Below are positions 42,512 to 52,583 of a DNA stretch of 64,000 nucleotides, one piece after another. Made by a program: the position numbers and the translations under genes. A model generated the notes under the pieces. The model made no database searches. It was not told the DNA's origin and was given only the letters and a program-made list of their open reading frames with translations. Within the stretch, counting starts at the first letter, position 1. Each line of letters starts with the position of its first letter. The stretch covers positions 186,001 to 250,000 of the forward strand of contig CAYYMH010000001.1 of assembly GCA_964472785.1 (NCBI GenBank), read 5' to 3'. This DNA comes from CAYYMH01 sp964472785. Its GTDB lineage: Bacteria > Zhuqueibacterota > Zhuqueibacteria > Thermofontimicrobiales > Thermofontimicrobiaceae.

Positions 42512-43141
42512 TTGGCGAAAATTGAACCTTTTGAACAACATTACCGCATTTACGAAGAGTGGTTCGAGGAAAACGAATTAGCTTACAAATCAGAGATATT
42601 AGCTGTAAAAAAGCAGTTACCAAATACTGGTAATGGCATTGAAATTGGTGTCGGTAGCGGACAGTTCGCCATGCCATTGAATATCCGATTGGGAGTTGAT
42701 CCCTCCATTAATATGATGAACATCGCAAGGAAAAGAGGCATTGAAGTCATCTGCGGTGTCGCTGAACATCTCCCGTTGAACACAGCTCAATTCGATTTTG
42801 TTTTAATGGTGACCACAATATGTTTTTTGGATGATGTCGAAGTGGCTTTTAAAGAAGCTCATCGAATACTGAAATCTGACGGTGCGCTTATCATTGGTTT
42901 TATTGACAGAAAAAGTCCGATCGGACAGTCCTATCAAAAATTTAAAGAAGAAAGCGTATTTTACAAATCAGCCACGTTTTATTCATTTGATGAAGTTGTG
43001 TTTAAATTAAAGCAGGCGGGATTTAAAAAATTTTATTTTAATCAAACGTTGTTTACAGCCGTCGAATCGATGAAACAATTGGCTGCGGTAAAAAACGGAT
43101 ACGGTGAAGGTTCGTTTGTTGTCGTGAAAGCACTCAAGTGA
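42512..43141 (+). CDS. Class I SAM-dependent methyltransferase
   Basis: About 209 residues from a TTG at 42512, which has GGAG 7 bases upstream; an ATG at 42491 in frame lacks a ribosome-binding site and that GGAG would lie inside the gene. Methyltransf_11 type: SAM motif I GIEIGVGSGQF, motif II LGVDPSINMM, then VAEHLPLNTAQFDFVLMVTT and EAHRILKSDGALIIGFID. The substrate cannot be told. Similar small proteins act on ubiquinone-like compounds, metals or small molecules. It lies alone between the terminator and the GH97 gene. Confidence 0.85.
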   Translation: MAKIEPFEQHYRIYEEWFEENELAYKSEILAVKKQLPNTGNGIEIGVGSGQFAMPLNIRLGVDPSINMMNIARKRGIEVICGVAEHLPLNTAQFDFVLMVTTICFLDDVEVAFKEAHRILKSDGALIIGFIDRKSPIGQSYQKFKEESVFYKSATFYSFDEVVFKLKQAGFKKFYFNQTLFTAVESMKQLAAVKNGYGEGSFVVVKALK

Positions 43142-43218
43142 AAAATAATTGCCAATGAAAAAGATAAAAAATATGTAAACATTTATCAGGATTTTTAATA
43201 GCAAAGCGGAGAAAAAAG

Positions 43219-45369
43219 ATGAAAAAAATAATCGGAATCATATTAAGTCTTTTTATCAGTACCACAATTACCGCTCAGAATATTCAGTCCCCGGACGGAA
43301 AATTATCACTGACATTTCGGCTTACTGAAAATGGTAAACCAACCTATCAGTTGAAATTTTCCGACCAACACGTCGTCAAAAACAGTGACCTGGGCATCGA
43401 ACTGAAAAACCAGCCGGATTTGAATTCAGGCTTTGAAATTTTAAAAACCGAAACCAAACTCATTGACGAAACCTGGGAGCTGGTATGGGGAGAGGTCAAA
43501 CAAATTCGGAATCATTACCGCGAACTTCTGGTCACACTCCTTCAGCGGCAACCAAATGAGAGAACCATCCGAATCCGCTTTCGTTTGTTCAATGACGGAT
43601 TGGTATTCCGCTACGAATTTCCGAAACAGCCGAGTTTGGGATATTTTATTGTCGAAAAAGAAAATACAACTTTCAGCATGACAGGCGATCACAAAATGTT
43701 TTGGATTCCGGGAGATTATGACACCAATGAATATTTTTACTCACACACCAGAATGAGCAAAGTGGATGCAACCCGCGGCAGATCATCACATGAAATCGCT
43801 GCAAGAACAGTGATAGCGGAAAATGCAGTGCAGACACCGCTGATGATCAAAACGGATGAAGGATTGTATGTGAACATTCACGAAGCGGCGTTGGTGAATT
43901 ATCCGTCTTTACATTTGATGATTGATAAAGCGAACTACATTTTGTCGGCACAATTAGTCCCGGATGCGGTGGGAAATAAAGCTTACTTGCAGACACCGGA
44001 AAAAACACCGTGGCGAACGATTATAATTAGCGATAAGGCAGAGGATATTCTGGCGTCTAAACTTATTTTGAATCTAAACGAGCCCTGCAAAATTAAAGAT
44101 ACGAGCTGGATTAAACCCCAGAAATACATCGGGATTTGGTGGAGCTTGCATGTGGGAATTGAATCCTGGAATTATGCCGATGTAAGTAACATCAAGCTCG
44201 AATCAACGTATTGGAGCCAACTTGAGCCAAACGGTCGGCACGGCGCTACAACGGAAAACACCAAACGCTACATCGATTTTGCCGCTGAACACGGATTCGA
44301 TGGTGTTTTAGTCGAAGGCTGGAACGTTGGATGGGAAGACTGGTTTGGCAATTGGAAGGAAGAGGTGTTTGATTTTGTGACGCCCTATCCGGATTTTAAT
44401 GTGGAGGAGCTTCAGCAATACGCCGCGGGAAAAGGGGTAAAGCTGATTATGCACCATGAAACATCCAGTTCGGTGACCAATTATGAACGACGAATGGATG
44501 AAGCCTATCGCTTTATGAAAAAGCACGGTTATGAAACTGTGAAAACAGGTTACGTGGGCAGGATTATTCCACGGGGCGAATATCACGACGGTCAATGGAT
44601 GGTGAATCACTTTGTACGCGTTGCAGAAAAAACGGCACATTATGAAATCATGATCAACAGTCACGAATCGGTTCGCCCCACCGGTTTGCATCGAACCTAT
44701 CCAAACTGGCTCGCCTGTGAAGCAGCGCGCGGCAATGAGTTTAACGCGTGGAGTTCGGGCAATCCACCGGAACACGAGACGATTCTTCCCTTCACCCGTT
44801 TGATGGGCGGACCGATGGATTATACGCCGGGCATTTTTCAAATTAAAATGGATTATTACTTACCGGAGAAAAAGACCGAACAGGTGCACACTACACTGGT
44901 GAAACAGTTGGCGCTGTATGTGACGTTGTACAGCCCGTTGCAGATGGCGGCTGATTTGCCGGAAAATTACGAAAAATTTATGGATGCATTCCAGTTCATC
45001 AAAGATGTTCCGGTCGATTGGGGCGATACAAAAATTCTCCAAGCAGAGCCTGGCGATTTCATTATTATGGCTCGCAAAGGCAAAAATATGGATGACTGGT
45101 TTTTGGGAGCTATTACTGATGAAAAATCCAGGGAGTTTGAAATTTCACTGGATTTTCTCGATCCGAACATTTGGTACGTAGAGACCTGTTACGAAGATGC
45201 GCCGGATGCAGACTGGAAGAAAAATCCGATGGTTTATCAAATTCATAAGTATCTTGTGAATAAAGAAACGCGTTTTAAATTGAAGTTAGCTGAAGGTGGC
45301 GGCGCTGCGATACAATTCGCTCCGGCAACTGACGAACAACAAAATGAACTGGAAATTTATAAAAATTAA
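43219..45369 (+). CDS. GH97 family alpha-glucosidase (SusB-like)
   Basis: 716 residues. Signal peptide to about TTITAQ (20). The N-terminal beta-sandwich starts QSPDGKLSLTF; the (beta/alpha)8 barrel carries FDGVLVEGWNVGWEDW (E366) and INSHESVRPTGLHRTYPNW...CEAARGNEF, followed by GGPMDYTPGIF. The EGWN and HESVRPTG pattern is that of inverting GH97 enzymes with glutamate base (the SusB/BtGH97a type) rather than the retaining aspartate type. It is calcium-dependent in the family and works on malto-oligosaccharides in the periplasm. The next gene, an oxidoreductase, starts 17 bases on. Confidence 0.93.
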   Translation: MKKIIGIILSLFISTTITAQNIQSPDGKLSLTFRLTENGKPTYQLKFSDQHVVKNSDLGIELKNQPDLNSGFEILKTETKLIDETWELVWGEVKQIRNHYRELLVTLLQRQPNERTIRIRFRLFNDGLVFRYEFPKQPSLGYFIVEKENTTFSMTGDHKMFWIPGDYDTNEYFYSHTRMSKVDATRGRSSHEIAARTVIAENAVQTPLMIKTDEGLYVNIHEAALVNYPSLHLMIDKANYILSAQLVPDAVGNKAYLQTPEKTPWRTIIISDKAEDILASKLILNLNEPCKIKDTSWIKPQKYIGIWWSLHVGIESWNYADVSNIKLESTYWSQLEPNGRHGATTENTKRYIDFAAEHGFDGVLVEGWNVGWEDWFGNWKEEVFDFVTPYPDFNVEELQQYAAGKGVKLIMHHETSSSVTNYERRMDEAYRFMKKHGYETVKTGYVGRIIPRGEYHDGQWMVNHFVRVAEKTAHYEIMINSHESVRPTGLHRTYPNWLACEAARGNEFNAWSSGNPPEHETILPFTRLMGGPMDYTPGIFQIKMDYYLPEKKTEQVHTTLVKQLALYVTLYSPLQMAADLPENYEKFMDAFQFIKDVPVDWGDTKILQAEPGDFIIMARKGKNMDDWFLGAITDEKSREFEISLDFLDPNIWYVETCYEDAPDADWKKNPMVYQIHKYLVNKETRFKLKLAEGGGAAIQFAPATDEQQNELEIYKN

Positions 45370-45386
45370 CAGGGGTTATTTGAAGA

Positions 45387-46358
45387 ATGAAAAAAATTCG
45401 CTGGGGAATCATCGGCTGTGGAGATGTCACGGAAAGGAAAAGCGGACCCGCTTTTCAATTAGCTCGCAAATCCGAATTGATCGCTGTCATGCGTCGTAAC
45501 GGTGAATTGGCAAAAGATTATGCGGAGCGGCATCGAGTTCCCAAATGGTGCGATAAAGCTGAATCCCTGATATACGATCCGGATGTTGACGCCGTGTATA
45601 TTGCAACACCGCCTTCCTCACACAGGGAATACACAATTTCAGTAGCTCGAGCGGGGAAACCGGTTTATGTCGAGAAACCAATGGCAATGAATTACGCGGA
45701 ATGCCAGGAGATGATCGCTGCTTGTGAACAGGAAAAAGTTCCCTTGTTTATGGCATATTACCGGCGCGCGCTGCCTCGTTTTCTAAAGATCAAATCGTTG
45801 ATCGATGATGGCATGATCGGTGACGTTCGCACTGTCAGCATCCGTTTTTATGAGCAGCCGAGAATAGAAGATCGACAAGGAAATCACAATTGGCGGGTGA
45901 ACCCGAAAATTGCAGGCTGCGGTTATTTCTGTGATTTGGCGTCGCACATGATAGATTTTTTACAATATGCTCTGGGTGATATAAAAACTGCAAATGGGTT
46001 ATCAGCAAATCAAGGCAGACTTTATCCGGCAGAGGATACTGTCGGCGGGATTTTTATGTTCGATAATGGAATTATGGGAAACGGCGTGTGGTGCTTCAAC
46101 TCATCAGAAAATCTGGATTATACAGAGATCGTCGGAACAAAGGGCAAAATCGTGTATTCGACGTTTGATGAAAGTCCAATTAAATTAATTATCGGTGAAA
46201 AAATAACTGAGTTTGAAATTTCTAATCCGAAGCACATTCAGCAGCCTTTGATTCAACTGATTGTTGATGAGCTATTAGGTTACGGCAAGTGCCCGAGTAC
46301 CGGAAAAACAGGAAGTAAGACCAATTGGGTCATGGATAAGATATTGGGACGGCTGTGA
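45387..46358 (+). CDS. Gfo/Idh/MocA family oxidoreductase
   Basis: 323 residues. N-terminal Rossmann domain with WGIIGCGDVTERKSGPAF (residues 6-23), DVDAVYIATPPSSH and the catalytic-lysine motif EKP (96-98). The C-terminal alpha/beta domain has CDLASHMIDFLQYALG with the conserved histidine and aspartate. These enzymes oxidise or reduce sugar or inositol hydroxyls with NAD(P). It starts 17 bases after the GH97 gene, so a shared role in carbohydrate use is likely. Confidence 0.92.
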   Translation: MKKIRWGIIGCGDVTERKSGPAFQLARKSELIAVMRRNGELAKDYAERHRVPKWCDKAESLIYDPDVDAVYIATPPSSHREYTISVARAGKPVYVEKPMAMNYAECQEMIAACEQEKVPLFMAYYRRALPRFLKIKSLIDDGMIGDVRTVSIRFYEQPRIEDRQGNHNWRVNPKIAGCGYFCDLASHMIDFLQYALGDIKTANGLSANQGRLYPAEDTVGGIFMFDNGIMGNGVWCFNSSENLDYTEIVGTKGKIVYSTFDESPIKLIIGEKITEFEISNPKHIQQPLIQLIVDELLGYGKCPSTGKTGSKTNWVMDKILGRL

Positions 46359-46615
46359 TTATTAAAAATGTACAGTATTAATCCATTCGGCAAAATTTAA
46401 TCTATCCGAAATGAGTTAAAATCCGATGTAACTTTTATTAAAAGAAGTCGTTAAAATGGTCTTATCCATTTCGCGTGGTTAATTTTAACAAAATTATATG
46501 AATTCACAAGTTTTATTTTGTTTATGTGTTTAAATAAAGAAGAACTGTCGCGTGATAATAATTTATAAGTTGGTAGCATTAAATTTGGGAAATTGAGAAT
46601 AAAGGAATTACGCTC

Positions 46616-47524
46616 ATGAAAATTGTCATTAATGATTTAAGTAAGCAGTATAAAAGTGGAAATCTGGCTCTAAAAGATGTCAACCTTGAAATCGAGAGCG
46701 GCATGTTCGGTCTTTTGGGACCCAATGGCGCAGGCAAAACAACACTGATGCGCATACTGGTCACATTAATGAAACCGACTACCGGCAGTGTCAGGGTGGA
46801 TCATTTTGATTTGCAAAAAGACCGCCGGGCGATCCGGGCAATGATGGGATACCTGCCCCAGGATTTTAAATTTTTCGCTAAACTCAAAACCTGGGAATTT
46901 TTAGACTATGTTGCCCGATTAGGGGGAATTCATAACAGTTCGGAACGAAAAAAACAGGTTGATCAGATGCTGGAACAGGTTGGTCTTTATGAAGCCAGAG
47001 ATCGTTTCGCGAACAAGTTGTCCGGCGGAATGAAACGGCGGCTGGGTATTGCTCAAGCATTAATTGGAGAGCCAAAAATCGTGATCATCGATGAGCCGAC
47101 CACCGGACTTGATCCGGAAGAGCGCATCCGGTTTCGAAACTTGCTCTCAGAAATGAGCCAGAAAGACATTATCATCATTTTGTCAACTCATATTGTCGGC
47201 GATATTTCCAGTACGTGTAATAATATGGCATTATTAAATAACGGAGAAGTGGTGTTCAATCAGGCGCCCGAGAAACTGATCGAAAAATCGAAAGGGCATG
47301 TCTGGCAGATTGAAGCAATCGACAGCGAACTGGAACAAATAAAAGAAAAGTATCCGGTCATTTCAACGGTGCCCTCGGAAAAAGGCTGGGAAGTTCAGGT
47401 CGTCGCTGAAAAATTGGAAGAATTCCCCGGCAAACAGATTGACCCCAATCTGGAACACGCCTATGTTTATTTTGTCGAATACGAAATCGGTGAATCGTTG
47501 TCGTTGAACGGGCAGTTAAATTAA
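46616..47524 (+). CDS. ABC transporter ATP-binding protein
   Basis: 302 residues. Walker A GPNGAGKT (35-42), Q-loop YLPQDF, signature LSGGMKRR (about 138), Walker B with DEPTTGLDPEERIRFRNLL, H-loop STHIVGDIS. After the core, about 80 residues form a small C-terminal domain. It is strikingly similar to the ATPase domain fused to the RND pump at 57343 (both have SGMFGLLGPNGAGKTTLMRI and LDPxERIRFRNLL), so the two probably arose by duplication. The likely partner is the permease gene 57 bases downstream. Confidence 0.93.
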   Translation: MKIVINDLSKQYKSGNLALKDVNLEIESGMFGLLGPNGAGKTTLMRILVTLMKPTTGSVRVDHFDLQKDRRAIRAMMGYLPQDFKFFAKLKTWEFLDYVARLGGIHNSSERKKQVDQMLEQVGLYEARDRFANKLSGGMKRRLGIAQALIGEPKIVIIDEPTTGLDPEERIRFRNLLSEMSQKDIIIILSTHIVGDISSTCNNMALLNNGEVVFNQAPEKLIEKSKGHVWQIEAIDSELEQIKEKYPVISTVPSEKGWEVQVVAEKLEEFPGKQIDPNLEHAYVYFVEYEIGESLSLNGQLN

Positions 47525-47581
47525 TAAAAAATAAATCGTTTGTTTAGAAATTAAAGTTGAATTAGTGAAAGGTAATGCGCT

Positions 47582-50500
47582 ATGTTATCTTTAAAAAATA
47601 TATTAACTGTATCGAAATACGAAATGAAAACCTTGTGGCGAAGCTGGTTTTTTCGGATTTTTTCGATTTTGGCAATCGCTATCATTATTTTACTTTCAAT
47701 CGGACTTCACACCAATGTTGGTCGCACCCCGTGGTTTTTTAAGGGCATGACCTCATCCATTCCTTATATGAATATTTTGCTGCTCAATATAGCTCAGGCA
47801 ATCATCGGTGTGTTTTTAGCATCTGAATTTTTAAAGCGGGATAAAAAACTGGACACAACCGAAGTGATTTATATGCGCTCCATGACCAACGGAGATTACG
47901 TGATCGGTAAAACACTGGGAATTTTGTTAGTATTTTTGGGTTTAAATATTGTTGCGCTTTTGGTTTCGGTCGTATTTAATGTGTTTTTCAGTTCAGTTGG
48001 ATTTAATATTATTCCTTATTTGCTTTATCCGTTGGTTATTAGTATGCCTACGTTAATGTTTATCTTTGGACTGTCATTTTTGTTTATGGTGGTTATTCGA
48101 AATCAGGCAGTGACATTTATTCTGCTGTTGGGTTACATTGCAGTGACCCTGTTTTTCTTGAGCAGCAAATTGCATTACATTTTTGATTACATGGCATTTA
48201 ATGTGCCATTGATGTATTCTGATTTTGTCGGCTTCGGAAATCTGGACATGATTCTGCTACATCGCGGGATTTATTTCCTGCTGGGAGTCGGATTTATTTT
48301 CGCGACTATTTTCCTGATTAAAAGATTGCCACAATCAACAATGATGACAAAATTTTCCATGGTATTTTCGGCGATTTGTGTAATTGCAGCAATTTTTCTC
48401 GGAACGAGATATCTTTCTCATTTTTCGAGCGGACGAGAATTACGAAACGAAATGAAACAATTAAATGAGAAATTTGCATACCATCAAAAAGTCACGCCGC
48501 TGGAATGGAACATTCTTTTAAATCATCAAAAAGAAAAAATTAATATTGAAGCAAGATTGGCTTTTCAAAACAGTAGCGAGTCAGCAATTGATAAGTACAT
48601 TTTTAGCTTAAATCCGGGATTGGCAGTTAAAAATGTAACATCCAACGGAGAAAAAATTGGTTTTGGACGCAAACATCACATCATCACTGTCAAACCATCC
48701 GCACCACTGCAGTCTGGATCAATAGATTCCCTAACCATTGAATATGGCGGAAACATCAATGAACAGGCTCTTTATTTGGATATTGATGATGAAGATCGCG
48801 AACAACTCTATCGACTCTGGATATATAATATTGCCAAAAGGTTCGCATTTGTACAGCCGGATTTTGTGTTATTGACGCCAGAGGTAAACTGGTATCCTGT
48901 GGCAGGCGTGCCCTACGGATCGGTTTTCCCACCAAAAACAGGCAAGGATTTTTTCAATTTCAAATTGACGGTAAACACCAGAAAAAATCTCGAGGTGATT
49001 TCGCAGGGAGAAAAAGAAAAGATTGGTGAAGGACAATTTACATTTTCACCGGAAAATCCATTACCTCAATATTCGCTAATCATTGGTAATTTTCAAGAGC
49101 GAAAGATCGTTGTTGATAGCGTGGAATACAGCCTGTATAATTTGGAGGGGCATGATTACTACGAACCCTATTTTACCGACATCGGCGATACGTTAGCTCC
49201 GTTGATTCGGGAGTTGAAGCAGGATTATGAAAATAAGCTGAAGTTAACTTATCCGTTTAACCAGTTTTCGATTGTTGAAGTGCCAATCCAGTTTTTCTAT
49301 TATCAAAGACTATGGACAGTCAGCGTTGAAACCGTGCAGCCTGAAATGGTTTTTGCTTCGGAAAAAGGATTGCTCATGAATGGCGCCGATTTTGAACAGA
49401 TGAGTCATTGGCAGGAAAGAAGGGCAGATCGCAGCAATCAAACCATCACTCCGGAGGAAAGCCAAAGCCAGATATTTAGTCAGTTCGTCAGGATGTCCCT
49501 GCTGAATGCTTCGTTCAGGAGATTCATGCCCGATGAAATTATGAGCATTGAACCGAATTATCATATTTTTCCGAATTATTATACATTTACAAATCATTTT
49601 AATTCAAAAGACTGGCCTATTTTCAACGTATCGTTAGAATCATATTTGAATAGCAGAACAGAAGAACCAGCTTCTCCCTTCTCCCGGTTTTTCAGGGGCT
49701 TATCAGATGAAGAGAAAGCAAACATCGCCCTCATGGAGGAAAGCTTATCCGAAATATTAAACGCACCAGCGGAGGAGGAGAATTTAAGTGAAATTTTGAA
49801 ACAGAAGGGCTCCTATCTCTTTCAACTGATTCAAAGCAAGGTCGCTGAAAACAGGTTTGATAAATTCGTTGTCGATATTTTAAACTCCAATCGATTTCAG
49901 GATGTGAAAGTTCAAAGATTTATTGATGAGTTGTATCAGATCACGGAATTTGATCTTGAACCCCACTTTGATACTTGGTATAACAGTAGTTACCTTCCCG
50001 GATTTTTAGTATCGGACATCAAAGCGTACAAGGTTTTGGACGAGGACCGTACCCGGTTTCAAGTCAGGTTTAAAATTCAAAATCAGTCGGAAGTGGAAGG
50101 ATTGGCTTCTGTAACCTACCGAATGGGAGGCAGGAGAAGATTCTTTGGCGGCGGAAGTGGAGAAGACCCGCCTGAACAGGTCGTGAGCCTTTTAGCCGGA
50201 CAAACCAAAGAAATCGGGATGGTGCTGGATGATAATCCGAGGGTGCTGATTATTAATACACTCATTTCCAAAAATTTACCCAATGTTATCCAGCAGCGGT
50301 TTGAAGAATTGGAGCTCAATGAAAAAGCCACACCTTTTGCGGGTGAGCGCGTTTTAGATGAATCAATTACGCTTGTACAACAGGGTGAAATCATTGTGGA
50401 TAATGAAGATTCCGGATTCAAAGTACTGTATCAACCCCAAAAGAACGCTTTGAAGAAATTGCTGCAGGGAGACGGAGATGAAGACGAAGAAAAATACATC

Positions 50501-50917
50501 GGTTTTAATTTCTGGCGTCCGCCTTCGCAATGGAAACTTACAACTGCTGATGAATTTTATGGAAAATTTATTCATTCGGCACATTACATCAAGTCTGGTA
50601 AAGGGGAAAAGAAAGTTGCCTGGACAGTAGAAGTTGAGGACAGCGGCACGTATGATATTTACTATTACAGTTCAGATATTCGAACGCCATGGATGCGGCG
50701 CAGAGGTCGTGATCGTCAATATGTGGAGCAATTCCATTTTATTATTTATCATGATGATGGAACCGAGGAATTGGCGATGAACGTCCGTGACGCTGAAAAC
50801 GGCTGGAATTTTCTGGGAACATATTATCTGACTGAAGGCGAAGTTAGAGTCGAAATGACAGATGAATCCAAAGGCAGAGTCGTTTACGCGGATGCAGTAA
50901 AATGGGTCAAACATTAA
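47582..50917 (+). CDS. ABC-2 permease fused to a peptidase M1-like domain without zinc motif and a golvesin-like tail
   Basis: 1111 residues. Residues 1 to about 285 hold six or seven membrane helices of ABC-2 permease type. About 300-900 resembles peptidase M1 (beta-sandwich with FVLLTPEVNWYPV and FSIVEVPIQFFYY; helical part near 590-840), but the place of HExxH reads FEQMSHW and no HExxH occurs anywhere, so it is probably not a protease. From about 943 a beta domain with GWNFLGTYYLTEGEVRVEM and VVYADAVKWV resembles golvesin/xanthan-lyase-like carbohydrate-binding domains. ABC permease/M1 fusions are known in Bacteroidetes. The preceding ATPase is the partner. The exported substrate is unknown. 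Confidence 0.8.
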   Translation: MLSLKNILTVSKYEMKTLWRSWFFRIFSILAIAIIILLSIGLHTNVGRTPWFFKGMTSSIPYMNILLLNIAQAIIGVFLASEFLKRDKKLDTTEVIYMRSMTNGDYVIGKTLGILLVFLGLNIVALLVSVVFNVFFSSVGFNIIPYLLYPLVISMPTLMFIFGLSFLFMVVIRNQAVTFILLLGYIAVTLFFLSSKLHYIFDYMAFNVPLMYSDFVGFGNLDMILLHRGIYFLLGVGFIFATIFLIKRLPQSTMMTKFSMVFSAICVIAAIFLGTRYLSHFSSGRELRNEMKQLNEKFAYHQKVTPLEWNILLNHQKEKINIEARLAFQNSSESAIDKYIFSLNPGLAVKNVTSNGEKIGFGRKHHIITVKPSAPLQSGSIDSLTIEYGGNINEQALYLDIDDEDREQLYRLWIYNIAKRFAFVQPDFVLLTPEVNWYPVAGVPYGSVFPPKTGKDFFNFKLTVNTRKNLEVISQGEKEKIGEGQFTFSPENPLPQYSLIIGNFQERKIVVDSVEYSLYNLEGHDYYEPYFTDIGDTLAPLIRELKQDYENKLKLTYPFNQFSIVEVPIQFFYYQRLWTVSVETVQPEMVFASEKGLLMNGADFEQMSHWQERRADRSNQTITPEESQSQIFSQFVRMSLLNASFRRFMPDEIMSIEPNYHIFPNYYTFTNHFNSKDWPIFNVSLESYLNSRTEEPASPFSRFFRGLSDEEKANIALMEESLSEILNAPAEEENLSEILKQKGSYLFQLIQSKVAENRFDKFVVDILNSNRFQDVKVQRFIDELYQITEFDLEPHFDTWYNSSYLPGFLVSDIKAYKVLDEDRTRFQVRFKIQNQSEVEGLASVTYRMGGRRRFFGGGSGEDPPEQVVSLLAGQTKEIGMVLDDNPRVLIINTLISKNLPNVIQQRFEELELNEKATPFAGERVLDESITLVQQGEIIVDNEDSGFKVLYQPQKNALKKLLQGDGDEDEEKYIGFNFWRPPSQWKLTTADEFYGKFIHSAHYIKSGKGEKKVAWTVEVEDSGTYDIYYYSSDIRTPWMRRRGRDRQYVEQFHFIIYHDDGTEELAMNVRDAENGWNFLGTYYLTEGEVRVEMTDESKGRVVYADAVKWVKH

Positions 50918-50963
50918 TTTTAGTAATAGTCCGTGTTTTTTAATTTAATAAAAAGGAATTGCA

Positions 50964-52454
50964 ATGCGCAGTCAGAATAAAATTTTAACCTTTTTAACGG
51001 TTTCCATTTTGATTTTAAACTTCAATCTAACGGATTGCCGAGCACAGGAACCGTTATCTATAAATAAGTCCTTAAATATTGCCATGGCGAACAGTCCGGA
51101 TATCAAACGGCTGGAATTGCAGATCGAGCGAAGCCGGAACTTTTTGAAAGCAAAGAACGCATCTTTAAAAACTCAATTTTCAGTTACTCTCAATCCATTT
51201 AATTACGAGCGAACGAGACGCTTTAGCGGTTTGTATTCAGAGTGGTATTCTAACGAGACTAAATCCTCGTCCGGAGTTTTCACCCTTGCTCAACCGATAA
51301 AATGGACTGACGGATCCCTCCGATTGATTAATGAGCTCAGCTGGCAGGATTCGTACAGTGAGTTTGCGGATAAACAAGATAAATCATACCGCAATTATTT
51401 GTACTTAAGTTTCAATCAGCCGATATTTACTTACAATCGATCCAATTTGGAACTGAATGAATTGGAGCTCGATTTGGAAAATACAACATTAAATTACGCG
51501 ATTGAAAAGTTATTACTGGAATATCAGGTCACCCAGAATTTTTATGCAGTCTATCGCCGGAAATCGGGTTTGAGTGTGGCAATTGATGATTACAATAATC
51601 GGGAGCAGAGCTACAAAATTATTAGTAACAAAGTTGACGCCGGGTTAGTGGCAAAGGAAGAATTGTATCAAGCGGAACTGGATTTGGTCGAAAGTGAGGG
51701 CAATGTTCAGGACCAGGAGACGGCATTGGAGAATGCGCTCGATTCATTCAAAAAGTTGATTGGTCTTTCCATTTTTGATGATATTACAGTTACGGCTGAT
51801 GTGAGTCACAATCCGGTTGAAGTTGACCTGCAAAAGGCATTGGATAGCGCATTAAAATACCGTATGGAGCTTCGACAGCGGGAAATAGACATCGAAAATG
51901 CACGCTATGATTTGATGCGGGCGTCGGCGACCAACGAGTTCAGAGGTGATATTAATGTCAATTACGGAATAATCGGAACTGACGAAAATCTTCGGGACGT
52001 GTTTAGCCAATCAGAACGGAGTCAGGGTTTTTCGATTGAATTTAATATTCCATTTATCGATTGGGGGTACAGAAAATACACGCTTGAAGCAAATAAGGCC
52101 ATGGTTCGTAATCGGGAGCTTTCTCTGGAAGATCAAAAAAATGAAATTATTATCGAGGTGCGTCAGGCTTATCGTAATTTGAAAAATCTGGTCAACCAGA
52201 TCGAGATTTCCGAAAAATCTGTACGAAATGCACAATTGACTTATGATATTAATTTGGAACGTTATGAAAATGGCGATATAAGCAGTATGGATTTGAATTT
52301 ATTTCAAAATCAGTTGACAAAGGCAAAGCTGAATAAGATTAATGCACTGATCGATTATAAATTGGAATTGCTGAATATGAAAGTCCTTTCATTGTACGAT
52401 TTCGAGAAAGATCAGCGCGTTGTGGTTGAAGAATTGATCCAGACCAACGATTAA
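50964..52454 (+). CDS. TolC-family outer membrane efflux protein
   Basis: 496 residues. Signal peptide to about residue 27 (CRAQ). Two repeats of the OEP fold with long helices: INKSLNIAMANSPDIKRLELQ at the start and LQKALDSALKYRMELRQREIDIENA in the second half, then NYGIIG and IEFNIPFIDWG, typical beta-barrel strands. It forms the trimeric duct through the outer membrane for the pump encoded downstream. It starts 46 bases after the permease gene; a hairpin element (52470-52532) separates it from the membrane-fusion gene. Confidence 0.93.
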   Translation: MRSQNKILTFLTVSILILNFNLTDCRAQEPLSINKSLNIAMANSPDIKRLELQIERSRNFLKAKNASLKTQFSVTLNPFNYERTRRFSGLYSEWYSNETKSSSGVFTLAQPIKWTDGSLRLINELSWQDSYSEFADKQDKSYRNYLYLSFNQPIFTYNRSNLELNELELDLENTTLNYAIEKLLLEYQVTQNFYAVYRRKSGLSVAIDDYNNREQSYKIISNKVDAGLVAKEELYQAELDLVESEGNVQDQETALENALDSFKKLIGLSIFDDITVTADVSHNPVEVDLQKALDSALKYRMELRQREIDIENARYDLMRASATNEFRGDINVNYGIIGTDENLRDVFSQSERSQGFSIEFNIPFIDWGYRKYTLEANKAMVRNRELSLEDQKNEIIIEVRQAYRNLKNLVNQIEISEKSVRNAQLTYDINLERYENGDISSMDLNLFQNQLTKAKLNKINALIDYKLELLNMKVLSLYDFEKDQRVVVEELIQTND

Positions 52455-52469
52455 AAATTAGAACTATCC

Positions 52470-52532
52470 AGCCCATGAAAAACACAAATTGACACAAGAC
52501 ATTTTTTAGTTTGTTTCGAGTGGTTAGTGGGC
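52470..52532. repeat. Hairpin element between tolC-like and membrane-fusion genes
   Basis: AGCCCATGAAAAACAC (left, 52470-) faces GAGTGGTTAGTGGGCT (right, to 52532/3); arms are imperfect. The left arm matches the element at 38574-38702 read backwards. Confidence 0.45.
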
Positions 52533-52583
52533 TCTGAATTAATCTTAAATATAGAATAAAAGTTATCAATAAAGAAGGAGTTT

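Noticed and set aside
44308..44841. Open frame of 177 codons on the minus strand
   Set aside because: It is antisense to the catalytic barrel of the GH97 gene; composition is that of a reversed coding sequence.
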